Shown: piece by piece, positions 23,076 to 31,270 of the stretch
Numbering within the stretch: the first letter of the stretch is position 1
Layout: each line of letters begins with the position of its first letter
DNA from: Roseomonas nitratireducens
GTDB taxonomy: Bacteria > Pseudomonadota > Alphaproteobacteria > Acetobacterales > Acetobacteraceae
Length of the DNA stretch: 36,864 nucleotides
Direction of reading: 5' to 3'
Assembly (NCBI RefSeq): GCF_017813355.1
Contig: NZ_JAGIYZ010000032.1
Location: 1 to 36,864, forward strand
Translations under genes and position numbers: made by a program
Notes under the pieces: model-generated
The model's database searches: none
Told to the model about the DNA's origin: nothing
What the model saw: the letters and a program-made list of their open reading frames with translations, nothing else

Positions 23076-24041
23076 ATGATCTCGCGACGCGCGCTGGGCG
23101 CCACCGCATTCGCTTCCCTCGCAACGCCGGCCCTGGCGCAATGGCAGCCGACGCGGCCGGTCCGCGTGCTGGTCGGCTTCGCCCCCGGCGGCGGGACGGA
23201 CATCACCACGCGGACCATCGCCGCGAAGCTGCAGACGCTGCTCGGCCAGCCCATCGTGGTCGAGAACCGGCCGGGCGCGGGCGGCAACCTGGCGTCGGAA
23301 GCCACGGTCAACGCGCCGGCGGACGGCACCACGCTGATGATGGGCACCATCGCCTCGCTGGTGATGAACCCGATCATGACGCGCCTGCCCTTCGACGTGC
23401 TGGCGGACCTGACGGCGATCGGGCGTTCGGTCGAGGTGACGAACGTCCTGGTGGTGCCGCCCGACCGGCCCTGGCGTTCGCTGCCGGAGATGATCGCGGC
23501 GGCGAAGGCGCGGCCGGGCGTGCTGTCCTATGGCTCCTCCGGCGTCGGCGGGGCGGGGCATCTGGGCGGTGCGCTTCTCGATTCCATGGCGGGGATCGAG
23601 ACCATCCACGTGCCCTATCGCGGCGGCGGGCAGCTCATCACCGACATCCTCTCGGGCAAGGTGGATTTTTCCATCGCCACCGCCGCGACGGTGCTGCCGC
23701 ATATCGAGGCCGGGCGGCTGCGCGCGCTCGCCGTGCCCTTCACGCGCCGCAGCGCGCTGTTGCCGAACGTGCCGACGGTCGCGGAAGCGGCGAACCTGCC
23801 GGGCTACGAGGTCGCGAACTGGTACGCGATGATGGGCCCGCGCGGCCTGCCGCGGCCGATCGTCGACCGCGTCAACGCCGCCATGAACGAGGCGATGCGC
23901 GACGCGGAGGTGGCCGCGAACCTCGCCAAGCACGGGCTGGAGCCCGCGCCGTCCACGCCCGAGGAACTGACCGCGACGATTCGCGCCGAGACGGCGAAGT
24001 GGCGGCCGATCATCGAGCGCGCCGGGGCGAGCGCGAATTGA
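23076..24041 (+). CDS. Bug-family (TctC-like) periplasmic solute-binding protein
   Basis: A 321-residue extracytoplasmic binding protein of the tripartite tricarboxylate transporter/Bug family. It has a signal peptide with RR (MISRRALGATAFASLATPALA). Family motifs are VGFAPGGGTD, VENRPGAGGN, PADGTTLMMG, and VPYRGGGQLITDILSGKVDF. A GGAGGAG ribosome site precedes the ATG. No tctA or tctB lies alongside, as usual for orphan Bug proteins. The ligand, probably a carboxylate or amide, cannot be read from the sequence. Confidence 0.92.
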   Translation: MISRRALGATAFASLATPALAQWQPTRPVRVLVGFAPGGGTDITTRTIAAKLQTLLGQPIVVENRPGAGGNLASEATVNAPADGTTLMMGTIASLVMNPIMTRLPFDVLADLTAIGRSVEVTNVLVVPPDRPWRSLPEMIAAAKARPGVLSYGSSGVGGAGHLGGALLDSMAGIETIHVPYRGGGQLITDILSGKVDFSIATAATVLPHIEAGRLRALAVPFTRRSALLPNVPTVAEAANLPGYEVANWYAMMGPRGLPRPIVDRVNAAMNEAMRDAEVAANLAKHGLEPAPSTPEELTATIRAETAKWRPIIERAGASAN

Positions 24042-24055
24042 CGCCCTGAGCCATC

Positions 24056-24083
24056 GCGCGGCGGGCGTGCCTGCCCGCCGCGC
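24056..24083. terminator. Bidirectional terminator-like hairpin between converging genes
   Basis: A perfect 11-bp stem, GCGCGGCGGGC / GCCCGCCGCGC, has a 6-nt loop and lies exactly between the converging Bug-protein and enoyl-CoA hydratase genes. There is no T run on either side, so its efficiency as an intrinsic terminator is uncertain. Confidence 0.5.
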
Positions 24084-24088
24084 CTGCC

Positions 24089-24889
24089 TCAGCGCCCCTT
24101 GAACACCGGCTTGCGCTTCTCGTTGAAGGAGGCGATGCCCTCCCGACGGTCCTCGGTGCCCACCAGCTGGTTGTAGCACTCGACCTCGAAGCGCAGCGCC
24201 GTGCGGATGTCCATCTGCAGGCCGAAATGCATCGACCGCTTCGCCTGGCGCACCGACAGCGGCGCGTTGCGCGCGATGGTGCGCGCGGTGTCCATCGCCG
24301 TCTCAACGAGTTCCTCCCGCGTCTCGACCACGCGGTTGAGGATGCCCCACTGTTCCGCCTGCTGCGCGGTGAAGGGGCGGCCGGTCAGGATGATCTCCTT
24401 CGCGCGGCGCTCGCCCACGATGCGCGGCAGCGTTTGCGTCCCGCCCGCGCCGGGCATGATGCCGATCGTGACTTCCGTCAGCGCGAAGCGCGCCGCGGCG
24501 ACGCCGTAGGCGAAGTCCGAGGCGAGCACCATCTCGAGCCCGCCGGCATAGGCATGGCCCGACACGGCCGCGATGATCGGGATCGGGCAATCGAGCTGCG
24601 CCCAGTAGGCGCGTTCAAAAATCTCGTGCTGGTGCCGCCAGGCGGCATCGGTCATGCCGTTGCGCTCCTTGAGGTCGCCGCCGCCGCAGAAGGCCTTCTC
24701 GCCGGCCGCGGCGAAGACCACGCAGCGCACCTCGCCGGGCTCGGCGGCCAGGCCGGTCCAGACCGCGTGCAGGTCGCGGCCCATCTGCGTGTTCAGCGCG
24801 TTCGAGACATGCGGGCGGTTCAGCCGCACCACCAGGATGTGCGGCTCGGGCGCCTCGAGCGCGAGCGTCTCGTACTGCGGCAGGTCCAT
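24089..24889 (-). CDS. Enoyl-CoA hydratase/isomerase family protein
   Basis: A 266-residue crotonase-fold enzyme. The CoA/oxyanion segments are AFCGGGDLKE and SGHAYAGGLEM. Both catalytic Glu of hydratases are present: E119 (GGLEMVLASD) and E139 (LTEVTIGIMPGAGG). The C-terminal FNEKRKPVFKGR is typical. Enoyl-CoA hydration is therefore plausible, but the chain specificity is unknown. It is divergent from an NADP-dependent reductase gene, with 101 bp between starts. Confidence 0.9.
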   Translation of the reverse strand: MDLPQYETLALEAPEPHILVVRLNRPHVSNALNTQMGRDLHAVWTGLAAEPGEVRCVVFAAAGEKAFCGGGDLKERNGMTDAAWRHQHEIFERAYWAQLDCPIPIIAAVSGHAYAGGLEMVLASDFAYGVAAARFALTEVTIGIMPGAGGTQTLPRIVGERRAKEIILTGRPFTAQQAEQWGILNRVVETREELVETAMDTARTIARNAPLSVRQAKRSMHFGLQMDIRTALRFEVECYNQLVGTEDRREGIASFNEKRKPVFKGR

Positions 24890-24990
24890 GGCGCGTCTCC
24901 CCGGTCTGGTGCGGCGCGAACCTGCGCGAGGACGCCGCGCCTGTCAGCCCCCGCCCCCGCATGGCATGAATGCCGGGAAGGAGGACCGCC

Positions 24991-26010
24991 ATGCCCGAGC
25001 CCAACCTGCAGATCCTGCTGAAGCGCCGCCCGGTCGGCGCCCCCGTTCCCGAGGATTTCGAGATCGTGGAGACCCCGGTGCCCGAGCCCGGGGAGGGCCA
25101 GGTGCTGGTCCGCGCCCGCTTCCTCTCCCTCGACCCCTACATGCGCGGCCGCATGGCGGACGTGAAATCCTACGCCAAGCCGGTCGCGCTCGGCGCGGTG
25201 ATGGAAGGGCAGACGGCGGGCGAGGTCGTCGCCTCCCGCCATCCGGGCTTCGCGCCGGGGGATGTCGTGCTCGGCGGCTATGGCTGGCAGCGCTTCTCGG
25301 TCGTGGGGCCGGAGAGGCTGTTCAAGGTGCCGGCGGCGGATCCGCCGCTCTCCGCCAGCCTCGGCGTGCTGGGCATGCCCGGGCTGACCGCCTGGTGCGG
25401 GCTCGAGGATATCGGCCAGCCCAAGGCCGGGGAGACGGTGGTGGTCTCGGCGGCCTCGGGCGCGGTCGGCCAGGTGGTCGGGCAATTGGCGAAGATCCGC
25501 GGCTGCAAGGTCGTCGGCATCGCCGGCGGGCGGGCGAAATGCGACTTCGTGGTCAAGGAGCTCGGCTTCGATGCCTGCCTCGACCACCATGGCGACCTCG
25601 AGGCCCAGCTCGACGCCGCGGCGCCGGAGGGGATCGACGTCTATTGGGAGAATGTCGGCGGCAAGGTGCAGGCCGCCGTCTTCCCCCGCCTGCGCGACTT
25701 CGGGCGGATGGTGATGTGCGGCATGATCGCCCAGTACAACGAGGCGCCCGGGGCGGATGCCGCCGGCGCGCCGCCGGGCCCCAACCTCGGCCCGGTGGTG
25801 CGCAAGCGGCTGCGAATCCAGGGCTTCATCGTCAGCGACCATGGCTGGGCGCGCTACGGCCAGTTCCGGGCGGAGCTCGAGGGCCATATCCGCGCCGGGC
25901 GGCTGCGCTGGCGGGAGGATGTGGTGGACGGGCTGCCCAACGCCCCCGCGGCCTTCATCGGCCTGCTGAAGGGCGGGAACTTCGGCAAGCTGGTGGTGCG
26001 GATCGCGTGA
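24991..26010 (+). CDS. NADP-dependent medium-chain reductase (CurA/2-alkenal reductase-like)
   Basis: A 339-residue zinc-free MDR enzyme of the leukotriene B4 12-hydroxydehydrogenase/CurA group. Seen are LSLDPYMRGRM, GMPGLTAWCGL, the nucleotide motif AASGAVGQVVGQLAKI, DVYWENVGG, and the C-terminal LLKGGNFGKLVVRI. These enzymes reduce the C=C bond of enones and alkenals. The ATG at 24991 follows AAGGAGGA; an in-frame ATG 21 bp upstream is less well placed. Its stop codon overlaps a CRP/FNR-like dyad. Confidence 0.9.
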   Translation: MPEPNLQILLKRRPVGAPVPEDFEIVETPVPEPGEGQVLVRARFLSLDPYMRGRMADVKSYAKPVALGAVMEGQTAGEVVASRHPGFAPGDVVLGGYGWQRFSVVGPERLFKVPAADPPLSASLGVLGMPGLTAWCGLEDIGQPKAGETVVVSAASGAVGQVVGQLAKIRGCKVVGIAGGRAKCDFVVKELGFDACLDHHGDLEAQLDAAAPEGIDVYWENVGGKVQAAVFPRLRDFGRMVMCGMIAQYNEAPGADAAGAPPGPNLGPVVRKRLRIQGFIVSDHGWARYGQFRAELEGHIRAGRLRWREDVVDGLPNAPAAFIGLLKGGNFGKLVVRIA

Positions 26011-26070
26011 AACGCTTCACAACAACTTGATATCACGGGCCTTGGCGGCCCGTGATGTGAGTTGCCTCAC
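26007..26070 (+). promoter_or_regulatory. Two GTGA-N6-TCAC dyads flanking a 10-bp hairpin, upstream of the HWE kinase gene
   Basis: GTGAAACGCTTCAC (26007-26020) and GTGAGTTGCCTCAC (26057-26070) share the core GTGA-N6-TCAC, the pattern of CRP/FNR-family sites, with centres exactly 50 bp apart. Between them ATCACGGGCC / GGCCCGTGAT (26032-26056) forms a perfect 10-bp hairpin, with no T run. The hairpin may end the preceding gene or be part of the control region. Confidence 0.45.
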
Positions 26071-26147
26071 GAAGGCGTTGCGCGGATGGTGCGGCCATGC
26101 CCTGCCGTTCCCCCGCGGCGGCGAAACCGCGCCGGCCCTGACCGGAC

Positions 26148-28163
26148 ATGGACGCCACCCCTTCCACCGGTCTCGCGAGCGAGGTTCCGCCGGACGGCGC
26201 GCCCGCGGGCCGCGGCCGGCGTCCGGGTCCGCGCCTGACGGCACTGGTCGTCGCGGCCTTCCTGCTGCCGGCGGCGATCCTCGGCGTCGCCGCCTGGATC
26301 ACATGGACGGCGATCCGCGACGAGGCGGAACGCGAACTGACGCATGCCGCCGAGATGCTCGCGGATTATTCCCACCGCGTCATCGATGGCCATGCCCGGA
26401 TCGCCCGGCGGATCGCCGAAAGCCTCGGCGATGCCGACGAGGCCGCGATCCGCGCCGCCGAGCGCGAACTGCAGGACCGGATCGCGCGCTTCGTCGCCGA
26501 CCTGCCGCTGGTGCGCGGCGCGCTCGTGCTCGGCGCCGATGGCGCGGTCGTGCTGCGCAGCGGCGCCGCGCTGGCCCCGCCGCGCCTCCTCGCGGCGATG
26601 CCGAGCGGCGCCAAGAGCGTTCTCGTCTCCGCCGCCTATGTCGAGGATGGTGCGGGCCTCGCGATCGCGATCGGCAGCGCGCGGCCGACCGGCGGGGGGG
26701 CCGTCGCCATCGTGCTCGATGTCGACCGCCTGGCGCGCGGGCTCGCCCGCAGCCGCGGCCTGCCGCGCGAATCCGTCGCCCTCGTGCGGCAGGACGGCCA
26801 GATCCTCGCGCGCGATCCCGCCTTCGCGGCACCGCTTCCGCCGCTGGGGCGGGAACGGCCCGTGATGCAGGCCTTCGCCGCCGGGGTGGAGCGCAGCCGG
26901 CAGCGCGGCGTGCGCCCGGCGGACGACGTGCCGGTCGAGAGCGCCTTCCACCGGATAGACGGCATGCCCGGGCTCGCCGCCGTCGTCGCCCGTCCGCGCG
27001 ACATCCTCGTCGAGACCTGGCGGCGACGCCTGCTGCCGCTCGTCGCCGTCGGCCTGCCGGCCATGGTGGGCCTCGTCGCGCTCGCCCTGCTCGTGCGCCG
27101 GAAGCAGACGGTGCTCGAGGATGCGCTCGCCGGGCTCGAGCAGCGCGTCGCCGAGCGCACCGTCTCCCTGCGGGAAGGGGAGGAGAGGCTGCGGCTCGCC
27201 GTCGAGGCCGGCCGGATCGGCACCTGGGAGACGGAGATCGCGACGCGCATCACGATGCGTTCGGCCCGCGCGCGGGAGATCTTCGGCCTGGATCCGGAGG
27301 CCGACGCGACCCCGCTCGAGGATTGGGGCGCGCGCATCCATCCGGCCGACCGCGCCCGGGTTCTCGACAGGTTCGAGCAGGTCGCCGCCGGGCGGCTCTC
27401 GGCCTATGCCGAATCCTACCGCTTCCTGCGCCCCGACGGGACGTGGCGCTGGCTCGAGAGCACGGCCGCGGTGGTGCGCCGGGACGCGGCGACCGGCCGT
27501 CCGCTGCGCCTGGCCGGCACCGTGCAGGACATGACCGAGCGTCGGGAGGCGGAGGACCGCCGCGACCTGCTGACGCAAGAAGTCAACCACCGCGCGCGCA
27601 ACACGCTGGCCATCGTGCAGGCCATCCTGCGCCTGACGCTGGCGCCGACGCCGGGCGAGTACGCGCGGCTCGTCGAGGGCCGCGTGGCCGCGCTGGCGCG
27701 CGCGCAGTCGCTGCTCGCGGCGGAACGCTGGACCGGGGCACCCTTCCTGACCCTGCTGACCGACGAGATCGCGCCCTTCGGCAGCACCGACCCCGGGCCG
27801 GATGGCCGCTTCCGGATCAACGGGCCCGAGTTCCGCGTGCGGGCCGAGGCGGTGCAGCCCCTCGGCATGGTGTTCCACGAGCTGGCGACGAACGCGGTCA
27901 AGCATGGCGCGCTGTCGGTGCGGGAAGGGCGCGTCGGCGTCACCTGGCGGATCGACGAGGCGGCCGGCCTGCTCATGATCCGCTGGGCGGAGGAAGGCGG
28001 GCCCTCGCCCGGCTTCCCGAAGCATCGCGGCGTCGGTTCCCGCGTCATCGAGGCGACGGTGACGGGGCAGCTGGGCGGCACGGTGGAACGGCGCTGGCCG
28101 GCAGAAGGCCTGGTCTGCGACATCGCCCTGCCGCTCGCCCGCACCCGGGCGGGGCTGGCCTGA
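26148..28163 (+). CDS. Membrane HWE-family sensor histidine kinase with PAS domain
   Basis: A 671-residue sensor kinase. A first membrane helix (~31-53) and a second (~297-318) enclose a ~240-residue extracytoplasmic sensor domain, probably Cache-like. A short coiled coil (~320-340), a PAS domain (~345-465) with a PAC-like RLAGTVQDMTERREAE end, and an HWE kinase core follow. H481 in EVNHRARNTLAIVQAIL is the phosphorylated His, VFHELATNAVKHGALS is the N box, and IRWAEEGGP carries the W-x-E signature. No response regulator adjoins it. Two CRP/FNR-like dyads lie just upstream. Confidence 0.92.
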   Translation: MDATPSTGLASEVPPDGAPAGRGRRPGPRLTALVVAAFLLPAAILGVAAWITWTAIRDEAERELTHAAEMLADYSHRVIDGHARIARRIAESLGDADEAAIRAAERELQDRIARFVADLPLVRGALVLGADGAVVLRSGAALAPPRLLAAMPSGAKSVLVSAAYVEDGAGLAIAIGSARPTGGGAVAIVLDVDRLARGLARSRGLPRESVALVRQDGQILARDPAFAAPLPPLGRERPVMQAFAAGVERSRQRGVRPADDVPVESAFHRIDGMPGLAAVVARPRDILVETWRRRLLPLVAVGLPAMVGLVALALLVRRKQTVLEDALAGLEQRVAERTVSLREGEERLRLAVEAGRIGTWETEIATRITMRSARAREIFGLDPEADATPLEDWGARIHPADRARVLDRFEQVAAGRLSAYAESYRFLRPDGTWRWLESTAAVVRRDAATGRPLRLAGTVQDMTERREAEDRRDLLTQEVNHRARNTLAIVQAILRLTLAPTPGEYARLVEGRVAALARAQSLLAAERWTGAPFLTLLTDEIAPFGSTDPGPDGRFRINGPEFRVRAEAVQPLGMVFHELATNAVKHGALSVREGRVGVTWRIDEAAGLLMIRWAEEGGPSPGFPKHRGVGSRVIEATVTGQLGGTVERRWPAEGLVCDIALPLARTRAGLA

Positions 28164-28167
28164 CACC

Positions 28168-28186
28168 TGGCCGGTCGGGCCGGCCA
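28168..28186. terminator. Short hairpin between converging genes
   Basis: TGGCCGG-TCGGG-CCGGCCA sits 5 bp after the kinase stop, facing the converging luciferase-like gene. No T run follows. It is only a candidate terminator. Confidence 0.3.
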
Positions 28187-28232
28187 TCAGCCGCCGGACT
28201 CGTGCGCGGCCGCCCCGGCGACCCCGCCGGCG

Positions 28233-29300
28233 CTATTCGGCCGCGACGGCGGCCTGGGTGGCGGCGAAGCGGGGCGCCACCTCCTCCATGAACAGGCGGA
28301 TCGAGCGCGCGGTGGCGTCGGCCGTCATCGGGCCGAGGCGGAAGGAGCAGATCACGCCGCCGACGCCGGTCGCCTCGACCTCCGCCAGCCGCGCCGCCAC
28401 GGTGGCGGGGGATCCGGCGAACAGGGCGAGGTCCGGGTTCACCCGCGCGGGCGGGGCCGTCTCCTTCTTCATGATGATGCCCTGTTCGGCGTAGATGCGT
28501 TCGCGCAGCTTCTTGCGGTGCTCCTGCATCGCCTCGAAGGCGGGGATGCCGATGCGGCGCGCTTCCTCATCCGTCTCGGCCACCACCACGTTCCGCCAGA
28601 CCCAGGATTCGTCCATGCAGCGGGCGATGTGCGCGGCGTCGAAGCCGGCCTCGGCCATCGTCGCGCGATACAGGCCGAGCCGCTTCGCGGTGATCTCGTT
28701 CGATTGCACGTTCATCAGGAAGGGCAGGCCGCGGCGGGCGAGGTGCAGCGCGCCATCCTCGGACGATGCCGCGCGGATCACGTAGGGATGCGGCCTGGTG
28801 TAGGGCGTGGGGCGCAGGCGCGGGACGTTCAGCGTCCAGAAGCGGCCTTCGTGGCGGAAGCCCTCGGGGCTCGTCCAGGCCTTGAGCATGATGCCCTCGG
28901 CTTCCTCGTAGCGCTCCAGCGCTTCCTCATGGTCGATGCCGTAGCCCTGGTATTCGTAGACGTTGTAGGCGGTGCCGCGGCCGAGGCCGACGATGACGCG
29001 CCCCTTGCCCAAGTTGTCGAGCAGCGACATCTGCTCGGCCAGCCGCGTCGGGTGGTGCAGCGAGACCTGCGCCACCGCGAAGCCCACCTTGATGCGCTTC
29101 GTCGCGGCCAGCACCGCGGCGGCGAAGGTGACCGGATCCACATAGGCGCAATTGCCGTCGAAATGATGCTCGGCCAGCCACAGCACTTCCACGCCCAGCT
29201 CGTCGCAGAGCTTCGCCTCGGCCACGCAGTCGGCGATCACGTCGGCGTCGCGATCGGGGTCGCGGCTCTCGGGGAAGAGGAAATTGCTGAAGCGCAGCAT
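28233..29300 (-). CDS. LLM-class flavin-dependent monooxygenase (bacterial luciferase-like)
   Basis: A 355-residue TIM-barrel flavin monooxygenase. Features are LWLAEHHFDGNCAYVDPVTF, RIKVGFAVAQVSLHHP, the LDNLGKGRVIVGLGRGTA stretch typical of group C LLM oxidoreductases, and GSPATVAARL near the end. It would need reduced FMN from a separate reductase. The ATG at 29300 is preferred because GGAGAAG lies upstream; the longer frame to 29354 has no such support. It is divergent from a second Bug-type protein gene. Confidence 0.9.
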   Translation of the reverse strand: MLRFSNFLFPESRDPDRDADVIADCVAEAKLCDELGVEVLWLAEHHFDGNCAYVDPVTFAAAVLAATKRIKVGFAVAQVSLHHPTRLAEQMSLLDNLGKGRVIVGLGRGTAYNVYEYQGYGIDHEEALERYEEAEGIMLKAWTSPEGFRHEGRFWTLNVPRLRPTPYTRPHPYVIRAASSEDGALHLARRGLPFLMNVQSNEITAKRLGLYRATMAEAGFDAAHIARCMDESWVWRNVVVAETDEEARRIGIPAFEAMQEHRKKLRERIYAEQGIIMKKETAPPARVNPDLALFAGSPATVAARLAEVEATGVGGVICSFRLGPMTADATARSIRLFMEEVAPRFAATQAAVAAE

Positions 29301-29422
29301 CCGGACTTCTCCGCTGGGACCGGCGGAGCCTAGCCGAACGCGGGCTTCGCGCAACCGCGCCGTTGCGCCGCCGGGCCTTCGCGATGCTAGGCTCGGCAGG
29401 CCACGGGCCGGAGAGACCGAGC

Positions 29423-30376
29423 GTGACGACGCGCCGCACCCTGCTTGCCGCCGGCGGCCTCGCGCTGCCCGCCATCGCCGCCCGCGCGCAGGACCGGCCC
29501 GTCCAGCTGTATGTCGGCTTCGCGCCGGGCGGGAACATCGACCTCGCCGCGCGCATGGCCGCGCCCTTCCTGGAACGGCATCTCGGCGGCGGGACGCAGA
29601 TCATCACCGTGAACAAGCCCGGCGCGGGCGGGATGCTGATGCTGAACGAGGTGGCCGCGGCGCCCGCCGACGGGCGGCACGTGGCGCTCGTCCCCTTCCC
29701 CGCGCTGGTGACCGCGCTGTACGACAACACCCCGCGCTACCGCACCGACAGCTTCGCCTATGCCGGGCTGCTGACGGACGAGCCCTACACGGTGTTCGTC
29801 GGCAACGGCACGCCGTTCCGGTCGCTGCGCGACCTGGTGGAGGCCGCGCGCGCGCAGCCGGAGGCGATCAACATGGCCGGCGCGGGCGTGGGCAGCGCGC
29901 CGCATCTGGCGCTGATAGCGATCGAGCGTGCCTCCGGCGCGCGCTTCACCTGGGTGCCGACGCAGGGGGCAGGACAGGCGCTGCAACTGGTCCATGGCGG
30001 GCATGTGGCGGGGTCGATCTCGACCGTCAGCCTGACGGTGCGCGGCCACATCCAGGGCGCGCATCGCGTCGTCGCCATCATGGAGCGCGAGCGCTGGGAC
30101 AAGGCGCCCGACCTGCCCACGGGCATCGAGCAGGGCGTGGATGTCGCGGCCGGGTCGGCGCGCGGCTTCGCCCTGCCGGCGGCCACACCCGCAGCGATCG
30201 TCGCGCGCTGGGAGGAAGCGATCCGCCGCACCGCGGCCGATCCGGAGTTCCGCGCCATGGCGGAACGCGACTTCCTGATCGTGCGCCACATGGACCGCGC
30301 GACGATGACGCGCTTCGTCGAGGAGCAGGCGCGTGCCTATGGCGAGGTGTGGCGGTCCAGCCCCTGGCGGCGGTGA
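29423..30376 (+). CDS. Bug-family (TctC-like) periplasmic solute-binding protein, second copy
   Basis: A 317-residue exported binding protein with a twin-Arg leader (VTTRRTLLAAGGLALPAIAARAQ). Bug motifs are VGFAPGGNIDLAARM, VNKPGAGGMLMLNEVA and PADGRHVALVPF. It differs strongly from the copy at 23076-24041, so it is not a recent duplicate. The GTG start at 29423 has GGAGAG upstream. It is divergent from the luciferase-like gene and converges on the SDR gene. The ligand is unknown. Confidence 0.9.
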   Translation: MTTRRTLLAAGGLALPAIAARAQDRPVQLYVGFAPGGNIDLAARMAAPFLERHLGGGTQIITVNKPGAGGMLMLNEVAAAPADGRHVALVPFPALVTALYDNTPRYRTDSFAYAGLLTDEPYTVFVGNGTPFRSLRDLVEAARAQPEAINMAGAGVGSAPHLALIAIERASGARFTWVPTQGAGQALQLVHGGHVAGSISTVSLTVRGHIQGAHRVVAIMERERWDKAPDLPTGIEQGVDVAAGSARGFALPAATPAAIVARWEEAIRRTAADPEFRAMAERDFLIVRHMDRATMTRFVEEQARAYGEVWRSSPWRR

Positions 30377-30385
30377 GCCTGCGCG

Positions 30386-31156
30386 TCAGCGGAACATCCC
30401 GCCGCCATCCACGTCCACCACCGTGCCGTTCACGTAGTGCCCGCGCGGGGAGGCGAGGAAGACGGCGAGGTCGGCGATCTCGGCGGCCTCGATCGGGCGG
30501 CCGAAGGGCAGGCCGGTCAGCGTTTCCGCCCAGCGTTCCTCGTCGCCGAACTTCAGCTTCGCGTTGGTGCGCGCCTGGGTGAGCATGCGGTCGGTCTTGG
30601 TCACCGCCGGGTTGATGCCGACGACCTTCACGCCCGAGGCCTGCGCCGCCGCCCCGATCGCGCTGGTGAAGGCGATCAGCGCCGCGTTGCCCGCGCCGCC
30701 GCAGATGTAGCCCGCGCGCGGCGCCCGGCCCGCCATGCCGATGATGTTGACGATGGCGCCCGATTTCCGTGCCTCCATCGCCGGCAGGTAGAGCTGGCAC
30801 ATGTGGACGTAGCCGATGACCTTGAGGTCCCAAGCCTGCTTCCAGCGCGCGATCGGGATGTCCTGCAGCCGCCCGGAAGGGATGGCGCCGGCGTTGTTCA
30901 CCAGGATGTCGATGTCCGGGAATGCCGCGCGCAGGCGCTCGCGCTCATCCTCGCGCGAGAGGTCGGCGGCGAGCGTCTCGACGCGCACCTGCGCCTTCGC
31001 GCGCACCGTGTCGGCGGCGGCGGCAAGGGCCGCGCCGTCGCGGGCGGACAGCACGATGTCGCAGCCTTCCGCCGCGAAGGCCTCCGCGCAGGCGAGCCCG
31101 ATGCCCTTCGATCCGCCGGTGACCAGCACGCGCTTGCCGTTCAGCTGCATGTCCAT
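30386..31156 (-). CDS. Short-chain dehydrogenase/reductase with missing Tyr/Lys active site
   Basis: A 256-residue SDR. The cofactor motif TGGSKGIG (13-20) and NNAG (87-90) are intact, and the C-terminus (VNGTVVDVDGGGMFR) is classical. The active-site YxxxK preceding AALIAFT reads GGAGN here: G153 where Tyr is expected and N157 where Lys is expected. The Ser region reads NIIGMAG. Y150 lies three residues early. It may be a non-oxidoreductase SDR or use altered chemistry. The ATG at 31156 has GGAGAAG upstream. It follows the ThDP-enzyme gene across a double hairpin. Confidence 0.88.
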   Translation of the reverse strand: MDMQLNGKRVLVTGGSKGIGLACAEAFAAEGCDIVLSARDGAALAAAADTVRAKAQVRVETLAADLSREDERERLRAAFPDIDILVNNAGAIPSGRLQDIPIARWKQAWDLKVIGYVHMCQLYLPAMEARKSGAIVNIIGMAGRAPRAGYICGGAGNAALIAFTSAIGAAAQASGVKVVGINPAVTKTDRMLTQARTNAKLKFGDEERWAETLTGLPFGRPIEAAEIADLAVFLASPRGHYVNGTVVDVDGGGMFR

Positions 31157-31203
31157 CTCGTCGCTTCTCCACCGTCGGGCCGGGCGGCCCCGCGTTCTGG
31201 TTT

Positions 31204-31263
31204 CCAAAGGCCTTTCGGCCTTTGGCAGGGTGAGGTCCGGAGAGGGACGGCGTCCCTCTCCGG
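31204..31263 (-). repeat. Double hairpin between the ThDP-enzyme and SDR genes
   Basis: Two adjacent inverted repeats: CCGGAGAGGGACG / CGTCCCTCTCCGG (31237-31263, 1-nt centre) and CCAAAGGCC / GGCCTTTGG (31204-31225), whose loop on the minus strand is GAAA. The GGACC-plus-C-rich tail after the first hairpin (minus strand) resembles the tail of copy A at 9860. A transcript from the ThDP gene meets them before the SDR; no T run follows. Confidence 0.6.
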
Positions 31264-31270
31264 GACGCTG

